DNA from: Cocos nucifera
Lineage: Eukaryota > Streptophyta > Magnoliopsida > Arecales > Arecaceae
Reading direction: 5' to 3'
Length of the DNA stretch: 64,000 nucleotides
Assembly (NCBI GenBank): GCA_006176705.1
Contig: QRFJ01000755.1
Location: forward strand, 1,301,525 to 1,365,524
Shown: in pieces, positions 23,383 through 35,084 of the stretch
How the letters are laid out: each line of letters opens with the position of its first letter
Position numbering within the stretch: position 1 is the stretch's first letter
Position numbers and translations under genes: made by a program
The notes under the pieces: generated by a model
Database searches by the model: none
Told to the model about the DNA's origin: nothing
What the model saw: only the letters and a program-made list of their open reading frames with translations

Positions 23383-25759
23383 TATTGGAAAATATATTCC
23401 AAAATCAATCGTCAGTTTGTTGATGATTAAGCTATTTTATATAAATATATATGAATTGATAATTAATAAAATATTATTTAGCTTTTTTTTATCATAAATA
23501 TGTATATCTTCTAATGAACTCCTATATTATGATGAAATCCTTAGGACTATTTAGAATCGATAAAAAAAAAGATTTATTATTTAATCCTTAAACCAGTTCA
23601 CGATCAAATGATATGTTATTACAAGGATAATAGCAATATCAAGTATAGTTCATTGTGTGCCATATAGATTGATTGTCCTTTTAAATAAGAAGTGTGGAGA
23701 TATTGGTATGGCATACAGATGAGATATAGAAGTATATCTACACCGAATGTAACTATACCAGAGCATTCTGCTGTTAAGACTTGCTTCAAAGAAATATTGA
23801 TATAAGTATCCCTTAAATCTGAGATCATCATGATGACTTGCAAGCAACTCACTATACTTTAGTGCTGGACTATCTGAGTTTCTAATTCAGTGTGTAAGGT
23901 TTTTGAGTGCAGTCAAGTATTTGTTAAGTTGGTGTATAAGTCAAGATAGGATTGATTTCTCTAAGTAAAACTAGAGATAGTGCATCACTATATTTTAATT
24001 TAGCAAGACCTTGGCCAGGATAATCCATGTAATAGATTCAAAATTTGAAATACAATATGGATGACTTGATTAGGGTTGATAGTTAAATCATCCTTTGGGT
24101 ATTCAGGATCAAAGGGATGAATTATACGGTAACCATATTCGAGTAGATTCTGAATGTTGCTTTGCATATATTCAACCTATCCGGACATCAGGTACCATTG
24201 CTAGATGATCACTTCGATTGGTACAGATATTGATTTTCATGCTATCAGCTTAGATTTGAATCTATGGGGTCATACTCAAAAGAAGTATTTGTCTGATCAT
24301 GTGGGTGATCGAGAGTTTCATTAGATTGGGATTCTAGAGTCCCATTGGACTGAAACTCTATGATCAAGAGTTTTACTAAACTAAAATTCTATGATTAGGA
24401 GCTAGGACTCTATAATGAAGAGTCTCACTTAACTGGGACTCTGTGGTTTAGAGTTCCACCAGATGGGGACTCTATGGTCAAGAGTCCTACTGGATGGGAA
24501 CTCTATAACCAGGAGTCCTATTCAATTACAACTTTATCATTAGAGAATTAGTTAGCAATAAGATTATTAATTAGCTTAATTTGATTGATAAAGAAGTTTG
24601 GATTAAATCTAATTGAATTTGATTCAATTTGGTTTGACTTAATTAGGTTATGAGATGATCTAATCGCTAAGGAAGATTGATTCCTGATTTGATCAAAACT
24701 TTAACTCGATCAAATTCTGATTTGATTAGAATTTAATTAAATTAAATCAGAGCCTAATTAGATTAGGTTTAGTCTTATTAAATTGATTCTAATCTGATTA
24801 GAATCAAATGAAGAAAGAAGAGTCTAAACTAGTTAGACTAGTCCATGCACCAACCTCCCTATGCGCCACCTACTCTAACATTTGATTATTCTCATGCAAA
24901 TAATGATTTGTGTGTGATAAAAAGTCCATTCCCTGATCTCTCCTACATCCTCAATGGATAGAGTTTGGTTGGTTTCAAATTTTAATCCAAAAGAGTTTGG
25001 ATTGAATGAGAAATAGAGTTTCAGCCTTATCCTATGCTGCCGCCCACTTCTATTTAAGTCCTTTTTTTTGTGTGCCCACTTGAGAATGATTTTTTGATGA
25101 AAATTATTAGTGAGAGGGGGTGAAAAACCATCAGGGAGCATAAGGTTTCAGGGTGGAAAGTCATCTAAGGCGTGTGAGAAAGGGAAGAGATCCTTCTTCT
25201 CTAAAGGTGAGAAACCTAGACCTAGTTCTAGGGTTTTGTTTTGGAAGAAAGAAAAACTAGAAAGAAAAGTTATTTTCTTTGTTTTTCTTCCTCTTCCTAC
25301 ATCCTCCATAGACTTATCTTCGACTTCAGAAAGTTTGAGAGGCTCCAAGAATGAGAAGATATCATATTTGCCTGACATATCATCTTCGTGCGATCTAGTA
25401 GTCCCGAAAGATCAGATCAGTACAGGACTTCGAGTGGATGATCTATGAAGGCCGGATATCCTGTGTGGCTATGAGTGATGTTTAGATCTTCTCATTTGAA
25501 AATTTAAATAGTAGAGATCTAGGTTTTGAATCTTAATTGTTAGATCTAAAAGTTAGATCTAGGTTTCTACATCGATGTAATCGATGTTAATGCTTTTATT
25601 TTTTAGATTTTTATGCATGCTATCTTTCATGTTATAGATTATTAGGTAGATATTTTAGATCTAATCCTAAGCATATAAAATAGATTAAAATATTCAATCT
25701 TTTTTTTTCATATTAAAAAAATTTTAAAGTATGCTTAGAATGCCTATCGGTTCCTTTCA
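23383..25759 (+). repeat. Element B 5' LTR
   Basis: 2377 bp, starting TATTGGAAAATAT (TG to TA at the tip). At about 24295-24520 it has a tandem series of ~31-bp units, AGAGTCCCACT...GGACTCTATG, each holding an inverted repeat AGAGTCC/GGACTCT. The open frame at 25110-25448 is in the LTR's leader part and is not treated as a gene. Confidence 0.88.
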
Positions 25760-25760
25760 A

Positions 25761-25772
25761 TGGTATCAGAGC
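25761..25772 (+). other. Element B primer-binding site
   Basis: TGGTATCAGAGC, the standard copia site complementary to initiator tRNA-Met, one base after the 5' LTR. Confidence 0.9.
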
Positions 25773-27367
25773 ATAGGTTCTTATAATATGATTTACATAT
25801 ATGTTTAGATATAATTTTGATTATTTAGATTAAATCTAAATATATCATTCAATAAAAATTTAAAAAATAATAGATTGCACATATTGATAATAAGATTATC
25901 ATGCTATAAGATTTACTTCTTATAGTGGAAAGGTTATCCTAGTTTATGCTGATTTATAATCATAAATCATAAAATTATTAGATTAGATCTAATTGATTTA
26001 TGATTTATTTTTGAGATTAATATTTGATGTTTATTTTTAAAATTTATTTATGAAATTTATTTTTGAAATTTACATGCAAATAGAAATTAATTCTAAGGTA
26101 CCAAATCCTAACCTATCAGCCTTGAACTTAATTAAGAATTGAGTATTGTTTAGGATCTAAAATTATAAATTAAAGATTCTAAGATATTTTCATAATTCAT
26201 AGGTTAATGGGTTCATGGGTTAGCATATCAGATCATTTAATTGGGTTAGACCTAAGGTTAGAATTAAAGAATGGACTAATCAAGGGTAGTTGATCAAATC
26301 TAAATAAATATTATCTTAGATTAGGTCAAGAACACTCTAGATCAATTGTAGCAGTTATAGTTGGTCAAGTTCATGTCTTTAATAAGAACCAATTGGACTT
26401 GATTTTGCCTCAGTGGTTAAGCCCAAATTATTAGGTTGATCGAGCCGAATCTAATTAACTAGTTGGTGTCTAAGATAAATTTGACAGTCTTAATTAATAA
26501 TTTTTAATTAGGAGCTACTCGCTTTGATTCCATCTCTAATGAGTTAATGACATATTTCTTCTATCGATCTCACTTATCTGACCAACATGGTGGATTAGAT
26601 TTTAGTTAGATTACTTGGTGATTTATGTTAACTCATGTTAATAAGATAAATCAGTGTGACTAATTTAGGTGCCCCTAAGATTGGCTTGAGTCTAGTCCTT
26701 TCTGATCTAACTTGGTGAAGTCAGTAGGAGGATTATGATTGGCTAATCAATTTCTTCTTTATTCTCACTAATAAATTAATTAAATTTTTTAAATTATTAT
26801 ATTCTTAAAAATAAAATAGTTATGAAGATAACTAGATTGTAGTCTTCCATTAAGTTAGATGATAATAGGTCCATTAGCTTGATAATCATTGGAGACCCAA
26901 AGGTTTGGTGCTTATCAGCTATTGAAATTATCATTCATAATATGATAGCTCAGTTATATCTCTCTAATGGTGGTTAGGTTGGCCAACCAAAGTCGGGCCT
27001 AATTATTTATTGGTTGATATGCCAAGTATGATCATATTAATGGTTAGATCTAACTAGACCTTTTTAGTAGAAGCCAAAGCCTACTGATTAGATTTTTAGG
27101 ATAAAAATTATTACTAAAAATTATTTAGAGAAGTAATTGGTTAAGAACCTATCCATAGATGCACATGGGTTGGTCGACTAAAGTTGGGCTTGTGTGTAGT
27201 CTATGTGATTCTAATACTCGCTAAAAAATTAAAGTAATTCCTTAAATTAGAGTTAGAGGCTATCAATTCGTATAAAATAGTAAAAGAATCTTTTAGACTA
27301 AAGTCCAAATCTTTAGGCTTATTAATTCACATGCTAATTAGGTTTTTGATTTTTTTTTTGTGTAGTT
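25773..27367 (+). other. Element B untranslated leader
   Basis: About 1.6 kb of AT-rich sequence between the primer-binding site and gag. No reading frame of note. Element C has a comparable leader on the other strand (48421-50326), so the length is a family trait. Confidence 0.6.
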
Positions 27368-28200
27368 ATGGCCACTATCTTATCACTTCGATCACTGTTG
27401 GATAGTGATAAATTGATAGGACTAGATTTTGATAGTTGATATCGAAAGCTAAAAATTATCCTTAAGCATGAGCAGATTTTATACATTTTGATAGATCCTG
27501 CACCTAAGGAGCCAACTTAGAATACACATGGCACGATCCGAGATACTTACCAAAAGTGGCTCAATGACCATATTATGGTGCATTATATTATGCTGATGGC
27601 TATGAGCGATGAGTTCAGTCATAAAATGCTCAGCCAGAAGACATGCTTCAAATATTGAATAAGTCTTTTAGCACTCCTGATGATATTGAGAGGTACAAGA
27701 CTAGTTGTGCCATTTTCAATGCTTGGATGAGGAATGGGGTGTCGGTCACTGATCATATATTGTACATGATCGAGTTAATTGAGCGGTTGAGCAAGCTCAG
27801 CTTTTCCTTGCATGAGCAACTTGAAAAAGATGCTATTTTAAACTTCTTGCCCAAGTCATGCCTTCCATTCTTTACTCATTATTGAATGATAAAGCCTGCA
27901 GTTAACTATCATGGTTTACTGAAATTGCTGCAGAACTTTGAGAAGAATCACTAGCTCCATAAGGAGTCAGTGAATTTAGTGGAAGGATCTTCTTCTGATC
28001 ATCAATTCTTTAAAAAAGGAAAGAAGAACAACAAAAAGGAAAGTAAGAAGGTGCAATAGCATGCTGGGACATCTATGCAAGGTCAAACCAAGAAATCCAA
28101 GTCCGACCAGAGCAAGGTGGAATGCTTGTAGTATAAGAAGTAAGGATATTAGAAGAGAAACTATTCTCAATACATTGCCTTCTTAGACCCAAAAAGGCTA
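27368..28200 (+). pseudogene. Element B gag
   Basis: Starts MATILSLRSLLDSDKLIG and matches element C's gag (MATFLSLRSMLDNDKLM). A TGA replaces a Trp codon shortly after (FDS*YRKLKI). Later parts include DDIERYKTSCAIFNAWMRNG and LHEQLEKDAILNFLPKS (27643-27885). The zinc knuckle near 28118-28160 is ruined: Cys and His positions have become Tyr or stop. Confidence 0.85.
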
Positions 28201-28559
28201 AAGAAGAAGCAAGCTGTTACTATGCAAGATAATTATATGATAACTCCTTGCAACTTCTCCATATATGATACTACTACTTGAGTATTAGATATCAGAAGAT
28301 CTTATCATATATGCAATTCATTGCAGGATTTATAGGTTAGTAAGAGATTTGAAAAAGATGAAAGATTTCTGAATATTGGAGATGGAAGATCAGTTCTAGT
28401 TTTAGCTTTAGGGATCATTATAGCTTGTATTCAATTATCATATGGTTGTTCTTAGTGAATGACACTTTTATCCAAGTTTTTAATTGAATATTATTTTTGT
28501 AGGCCTTTTGGCCAAAGATAGTTATGAAATATCAATAACGAAGAACTTTTGTAATATCA

Positions 28560-29700
28560 TTTTGAATGATCTGATTATGATTAATGGATAATTGAATAAT
28601 GGAATATACACTTTATTACAACCTATTAATATGGTCTACTCGTCTGATAAACATCCTAGGATAGATAGTGTGTCTGATACCTACCTTCGGTATTGTAGGC
28701 TAAGTCATATTAGCAAGAATAGGATGAACATGTTAACTCAAAAGAAAATCCTCGAAGTAAATGATTTTGAATCATTACCTACCTGTAAGTCTTGTCTTCT
28801 TGGAAAGATGACCAAGTTGCCTTTTACTAGAAAAGATAAGCGAGCTAGTGTGCTTCTAGGTATAGTACATATCAATGTATGTAGATCTATGAGCACTAGT
28901 ACCAGTGATGGATATCACTATTTTATTATGTTTACAGACGACCTATGTAGGTATGGGTACGTCTACTTGATGAAACATAAGTCTAAATCATTTGAAATAT
29001 TCTAACAGTTCTGTAATGAGGTAGAGAAATAAACTAAAAAGAGTATTAAAACTCTTCAGTCTAACTGAAGGGGTGAGTATCTTTTTAGTGAGTTTCTAAC
29101 ATATCTAGGAGAGAATGAGATTCTCTCTTAATAAACTCCTCTTAGGATACCATAGCATAATGGTGTGTCAAAAAGAAGAAATCAAACTTTGTTGGATATG
29201 GTTCATTTCATAATGGACTTTGTCGGTCTACCAATCTTCTTTTGGGATTATGTGCTCGAATCGGCTTGTTATATTTTAAATAGGATTTCGAATAAATCTA
29301 TAGCTAAAATATCATATGAGATATGGATAGGACGTAAGTTAGTACTCTCACACCTTATGGTTTGGAGATGTCTGGCTTATATCAAATATTTAATGATGGA
29401 TAAGCTCAGACCTAGGTCTGACAAGTGTAATTTCATAGGATAGCTGAAAGAAATCAAAGAATATTACTTCTATCTTGCTGATGAATAAAAGATGTTCATC
29501 AGTTTTAAGGCAGTTTTTTTAGAAAAGAAGTTCCTTGGTGAAGAAACTAATGCCTCTAAGATTGAACTTGAGAAAGTTCAATAGGTAAAAGAATCGACAC
29601 AAACAACTAAATCTAAACCGTATTTTATTAGATCAAACTCAAAGGTCAATGTTCCTACACTCTTGGATAATCTAGTAGAGTACCACGTCAGTCAGACAGA
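28560..29700 (+). pseudogene. Element B integrase region
   Basis: Opens with the pre-integrase segment NNGIYTLLQPINMVYSSDKHPR (28592), goes through the Cys pair CKSCLLGKMTKLPF, the core YHYFIMFTDDLCRYGYVYL and, with TAA and TGA stops between, NGVSKRRNQTLLDMVHF and DYVLESACYILNRISNKS. It is the copia integrase without an open frame. Confidence 0.8.
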
Positions 29701-29759
29701 TACTATAGATTTTTGATCCAGGACGATTATTCTATCAAACTCGATAAGAATGATGAGAA

Positions 29760-31320
29760 TCCGATTATCTATATGGATGCAATGCAGAGATCCAACTTTG
29801 ATAAGTAGCTTGAAGCAATGAAATTCAAAATGGACTCTATGAAGATCAATAATATATGGATATTAGTTGATCCACCTAAGGGATAAAATTCATAAGATGT
29901 AAGTGGATCCTTAAAAGAAAAATTAGCACATATGGAAAGGTGGAGATCTATAAAGCCCATCTGATTGTCAAGAGATATCATCAGCATTATGATATAGAAT
30001 ATGATGAGATATTTTTTTCTATGACAATGCTCAAATTCATTTAGATTATGCTTGCGATAGTTTCTATCTAGACTATAAAATTTGACAGATGGATGTAAAG
30101 ATAGATTTTCTAAATGGAGAGCTGGAAGAAGAGATATGATACAACTTGAAGAATTTACATTCATAGATGATTCTAAAATGTATAAGCTTTAGAGATCTAT
30201 ATATGGATTGAAGCAGGCATCTCGGAGTTAGATTATGTATTTTGATAAAACAATCAAAACGTATGACTTCATTAAGAATGGAGAGGAACCCCACATTTAT
30301 AAATGGACAAATGGTTTAGTTATAGTATTTCTTGTATTGTATGTTGATGGCATTCTCTTAATTGAGAATAACATTCCTGTATTACAAGAAATAAAGGTTT
30401 GACTATCATTTCAGTTCTCCATGAAGGACTTGGAAGAAGCATCCTACATCCTAGAGATGAAGATCTATAAAGATGGATCTAAAAAATTACTTGGGTTATC
30501 CTAGTCCACGTACATAGATACCGTGCTGAAATGATTTAGTATGGAGAATTTCAAGAAGGGCTATCTTCTGATAGGCTATGAAATTTTTCTCTCAAAAAAA
30601 GATTGTCCGACAACACCTCAAAAGAGAGAGCGTATGAGTATGATTCCACATGCCTTAGTAGTGGATTTTATTATGTATGCCATGATATGCACGAGATCGG
30701 ATGTGGCATGCTCACTAGGGATAATGAGTAGATATCAATCTGATCCAAGAAAAAACCACTAGAAGATTGTGAAAACCATCCTTAAGTATTTAAGAAATAC
30801 TTAGAACTGGTGGCTTATTTATGATAAGTCAGATTTAAAACTTATGGAATTTATAGATTCTAATTTTCAATCTGATCATGATGACAGCAAAAGTATGTTG
30901 ATATATATTTTTTTCTTAATGGTAGAGTTGTATGCTAGAAAAGTTTCAAGTAGAATACTATAGCTGACTCAGTTTGTAAGGCAGAATACACCACAGCATC
31001 TGATGTTGTAAAGAAAACTATGTGGTTAAGGAAGTTCATTATCGAGCTTGAAGGGGCATCCTTTCTTGATGGTCTAGTCCTGCTCTATTATGATAGAACT
31101 GGAGCCATTGCTCATATGAAGGAACCAAAGGTACACTAGCAAACGAAGTACATTCTGCGTCGATACCATCTTTTCAAAAAATTATGGATTGAGGTAACAT
31201 CAAGCTTCAGAAGATCAATGAAAAGAAGAACTTGATCGATCCATTCACTAAAACCCTAGTAGTAAAGAAGTTCGATGATCACAAGTCGAAGATGGGTATA
31301 TGATACTGTATCAAGTCACT
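29760..31320 (+). pseudogene. Element B reverse transcriptase and RNase H remnant
   Basis: RT motifs include AMKFKMDSMKINNIWILVDPPKG, the active-site box LYVDGILL (30340-30351) where the second catalytic Asp has become Gly, and SYILEMKIYKD-like sequence. RNase H follows with LLYYDRTGAIAH near 31080 and a terminal KKFDDHKSKMG. Both enzymes are dead: stops, frameshifts and the Asp loss. Confidence 0.8.
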
Positions 31321-31337
31321 TTAGGATAAGTAGGAGT

Positions 31338-33720
31338 TATTAAAAAATATGTCCCAAAGTCAATTATCGATCTATTGATGGTTGAGCTATTTTATATAAA
31401 TATATATGAATTGATAATTAATAAAATATTATTTATCTTTTTTCATCATAATTGTATACATCTTCTAACGAACTCCTATATTATGATGAAGTTCTTAAAA
31501 CTATTTAAAATCGATAAAGAAAAATTTATCGTTTGTCCTTAAACTAGTTCGTGACCAAATAATATGCTATTATAAGGATGATAGAAATATCAAGTATAGG
31601 TTGTTGTGTGCCATATAGATTGGTTATCCTTTTAACCAAAGAGTGCAGGGATATTGGTATAGTATATAGATGAGATATAAGAATATATCTGCATTGAACA
31701 TGACCACACCAGAGCATTCTACTATCAAGATTTGTTTGGAAGAAATATAGATATAAGTATCCCCTAGACTTGAGATCACCATCGTGACTTACAAGTATCT
31801 CACTATACTTACCTGAATTGCTAATTCAGTGATATAAGATTTATGGATGTAGTCAAGTACTTGTTAAATCGGTGCGTGAGTCAAGATGGGATTGATCCCT
31901 CTAAGTAAAATTAGAGATAGTATATCACTATATTTCAATTTAGTAAAATCTCAGCTGGAGCAATCAATGTGATGGATTCAAAATTTGAAATACAATATGG
32001 ATGACTTGATTAGGATTGATAATTAAATTCTAGATCATCCTCTGAGCATTCAAGATCAAAGAGATTAATTATATGATAATCATATTCGAGTAGGTTCTGA
32101 ATGTTGCTTCGCATACATTCGACCTATCTGAATGTTGGATATCAATACTAGATGGTCACTTTGATTGATATAGAAATTGATTCATGTGCTACCGCTTTAG
32201 GTTTGAATCTATGGGATCACACTCAAAAGAAGTACTTGTCTGATCATATGGCTGATCAAGAGTCCCATCGGACTGAAACTCTATGATCAAGAGTCCCACT
32301 GAACTAAAACTTTATAATTAAGAGTTCCACTAAGCTAGGACTCTATGATGAAGAGTCCCACTTGACTAGGACTCTATAGTCTAGAGTCCCACTAGACAGG
32401 GACTCTATGGTCAGAAGTTTCATTAGATGGAAACTTTATAACCAGGAGTCCTATTTGACTGAAACTTTATCATTAGAGAATTAGCTAGCAATGAGATTGC
32501 TAATTGACTTAATTTGATTGAGTAAAGAAGTTTTTATCAAATCTAATTGAATTTGATTTAATTTAGTTTGACCCGATTAGGTTATCAGATGACCTAATCA
32601 CTAAGAAAGATTGGTTCCTGATTTGATCAAAACTTTGACTTGATCAAATTTTGATTTGATTAGAATTTAATTAAGTTAAATTAGAGTCTAATTAGATTAG
32701 ATTTAGTCTTATTAAATTGGTTCTAATCTGGTTGGAATCAAATAAAGAAAGAAGAGTCCAAACTAGTTGGACTAGTCCATGCACCAACCTCCCTATGCAC
32801 CACCTACTCTCATGTTTTATTATTCTCATGCAAATAATGATTTGCATGTGATAAGAAGTCTATTCCCTGATCTTTCCCATGTCATCAATGGATAGAGTTT
32901 GGTTCATTTCAAATTCTAATCCAAAAGAGTTTGGATAGAATGAGAAATAGAGTTTCAGCCTTACCCTATGCTACTACCCACTTCTATTTAAGCACTTTTC
33001 TTTTGTATGCCCACTTGAGATTGATTTTTCCATGAAAATTATCAGTGAGAATGGGTGAAAAACTATCAGTGGGAATGAGGTTTTAGGGTGGAAAGCCATC
33101 TAAGGTGTGTGAGGAAGAGAAGAGATCCTTCATCTCCAAGGGTGAGAGACCTAGACTTTGTTCTAGGGTTTTGTTTTGAAAGAAAGAAAAAATAGAGAGA
33201 AAAGTTGTTTTCTTTGTTCTTCTTCTTCTTTCTACATCCTATAGAGACTTGTCTTTGACTTCAAAAAGTTTGAGAGGCTCGAAGAACAAGAAGAGATTAG
33301 ATCTACATGACATACGATCTTCGTGCGATCTAGTAATCCCGAAAGATTGGACCAGCGCAGGACTTCGAGTGGATGATCTGTAGAGGCCAGACACCCTGTG
33401 TAGCTATGAGCAATGTTTAGATCTTCTCATCTAGAAGTTTCAATAGTAGAGATCTAGGTTTGAACCTTAATTGTTAGATCTAAATGTTAGATCTAGGTTT
33501 CGAACCTTAACTGTTAGATCTAGGTTTCTACATCGATGTGATTGATGTTCATGCTTTTATTTTTTAAATTTTTATGCATGTTGTTTTTCATGTTATATAT
33601 CCTTAGGTAGGTGTTTTAGATGTGAACCTAAGCATATAAAATAGATTAAAATATTTAATCTTTTATTTTCATATTAAAAAATTTTAAAATATGCTTAGAA
33701 TGTGTGCCGATTTTCTTACA
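31338..33720 (+). repeat. Element B 3' LTR
   Basis: 2383 bp, collinear with the 5' LTR, including the AGAGTCC/GGACTCT unit series at about 32265-32470. It ends TTCTTACA. A purine stretch AAGTAGGAG just before it is the probable polypurine tract. Confidence 0.88.
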
Positions 33721-34215
33721 GATACTTCATCTTCCTAATGAATGTAGTCATGATGCCAGATACTTCATCGCCCCGATGAATGTAGTCATGATGCTAGACA
33801 CTTTATTGCCTCAATGAATATAGTCACGATGCCAGATACTTTGTCACCTGGATGCATGTAGTCATAATGCCAAATACATCATCCCCTCGATTGACGTAGT
33901 CACGATGCCGGATACTTTGTCACCTTGATGAACGTAGTCATGATGCTGGACACTTTGTTTCCTCAATGAATGTAGTCATGATGCTGGACACTTCATCATC
34001 TTGATGAATATAGTCATGATGCCTAACATATCATCACCTCGATGGATGTAGCCACGATGCTGGGTGCTTCGATGAACATAGCAATGATGACTACTGAGCG
34101 CTTTGACAAATACAACCATGACGGCTATTGGGCACCTCATCACCAAGATGAATATGCCATGATAATTACCTCGAGGGTGCTTCATCATCAAGACGAATAT
34201 ATCCATGAGGAGTTC
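33721..34215. repeat. 38-bp minisatellite, right part
   Basis: About eleven further units of the array broken by element B. Units carry GAATGTAGTCATGATGC and GATACTTCATC or GACACTTTGTC variants, and decay towards the right end. No spacers separate the units. Confidence 0.8.
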
Positions 34216-34326
34216 CATGAAGTCCATCTCCGAATAGCTACAAGTCACCTTACGACCTTGAGATGGATTTCCTAACTTACAATTTCCATGTATCAGATGT
34301 CCAAATTAGGACTGACGATGGCTATT

Positions 34327-34414
34327 ACTTAAGGCTACTATACTCCCTTTGTCCAATCTTATTCTAGTTTACTTAAGGCTACTATACTCCCTTTGTCCAA
34401 TCTTATTCTAGTTT
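34327..34414. repeat. Perfect 44-bp tandem duplication
   Basis: Two identical adjacent 44-bp copies (34327-34370 and 34371-34414), beginning ACTTAAGGCTACTATACTCC. Lack of any difference in an otherwise decayed area points to a recent slip or assembly artefact. Confidence 0.9.
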
Positions 34415-34422
34415 TGACTCGA

Positions 34423-35084
34423 GAGTAGGGGGCGTATATTATGGATAGAAAATTCTTTCCTTAGATAAAGCCATCATATACAAAAGCTGGGCCCAATCCG
34501 ATCTTGATGCTAGCCGACCCCAGGAGGTTGACCTTCTTGAGCCAACCTCCCCAAAGTTGACCACTTGAAAGTTGACCTCCCTAAGCCAACCTCCTGAAGG
34601 CCAACCCACTCTGGCCCCTTCTTTGATCGCTATATTCAAAAAAGTCAATAAAAAAAACTCTTGCATAGTCCTCTCAAATCAAGCCATTAATAGAAGCGGC
34701 TGGCCATGCACCAAGTGAGATAACATCAATTGTTAAATCCCAGAAAGTCAGGCCAAGGCCATTTATGGAAGCATTGGGCCATGTGTGGGATAGAGTCACA
34801 TCAACTATCAAGCCCTAGAGTCCCTAGCTAGAGCCATTAGTGGAACCAGCTAGCCACATGCCAGGTGAGGTAATGCCATCCACCAAATTCAAGAAAATCA
34901 GGGTAGGAATCTTAAGGAAATGCTTAGTGGAGGCAGAAGGATCTTCCACCACTTTTTCTTCTTATGGCTTTAACTTTGGTCTATAAATAAAGACAACTAG
35001 GAGACCCTAAAGGTACAAAAAAACTTTCTCTCACATGCTCCTTATCATCTATTCCAGATTTCCAACTTGAGCATCAGAGGTTCC
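34423..35084 (+). repeat. LTR remnant of the older host element, with polypurine tract
   Basis: GAGTAGGGGGCGTA (34423-34436) looks like a polypurine tract and is followed by TATTATGGATAGAAAATTC, an LTR-like start. Inside are ~30-bp repeats of GTTGACCTCCC...AGCCAACCTCC (34520-34610) and three ~85-bp repeats with GCCATTAATAGAAGCGGC-like words (34680-34870). AACTAGGAGACCC near 34993 and CTATAAATAAAG (34981) suggest a TATA box and leader. This would be the 3' LTR of the old element containing both tandem arrays; its left LTR was not found. Confidence 0.6.

Larger units (their letters stand above)
23383..33720 (+). mobile_element. Element B: large decayed Ty1/copia retrotransposon
   Basis: LTRs of about 2.38 kb (23383-25759 and 31338-33720) bound a 5.6-kb interior. 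Flanks GATAT (23378-23382) and GATAC (33721-33725) are a target-site duplication with one C-to-T change, within the 38-bp minisatellite. The interior holds a perfect copia primer-binding site, about 1.6 kb of non-coding leader, then gag, integrase, RT and RNase H remnants. Element C carries a better-kept copy of the same family in the opposite direction. All frames are broken. Confidence 0.92.

Noticed and set aside
25110..25448. 112-codon frame near the end of B's 5' LTR
   Set aside because: It lies in LTR leader sequence, is not kept in the 3' LTR (about 33050-33370) and has no known domain.
33721..34215. CRISPR-like regular spacing
   Set aside because: The 38-bp units are head to tail with no spacers, and the context is a plant LTR element.
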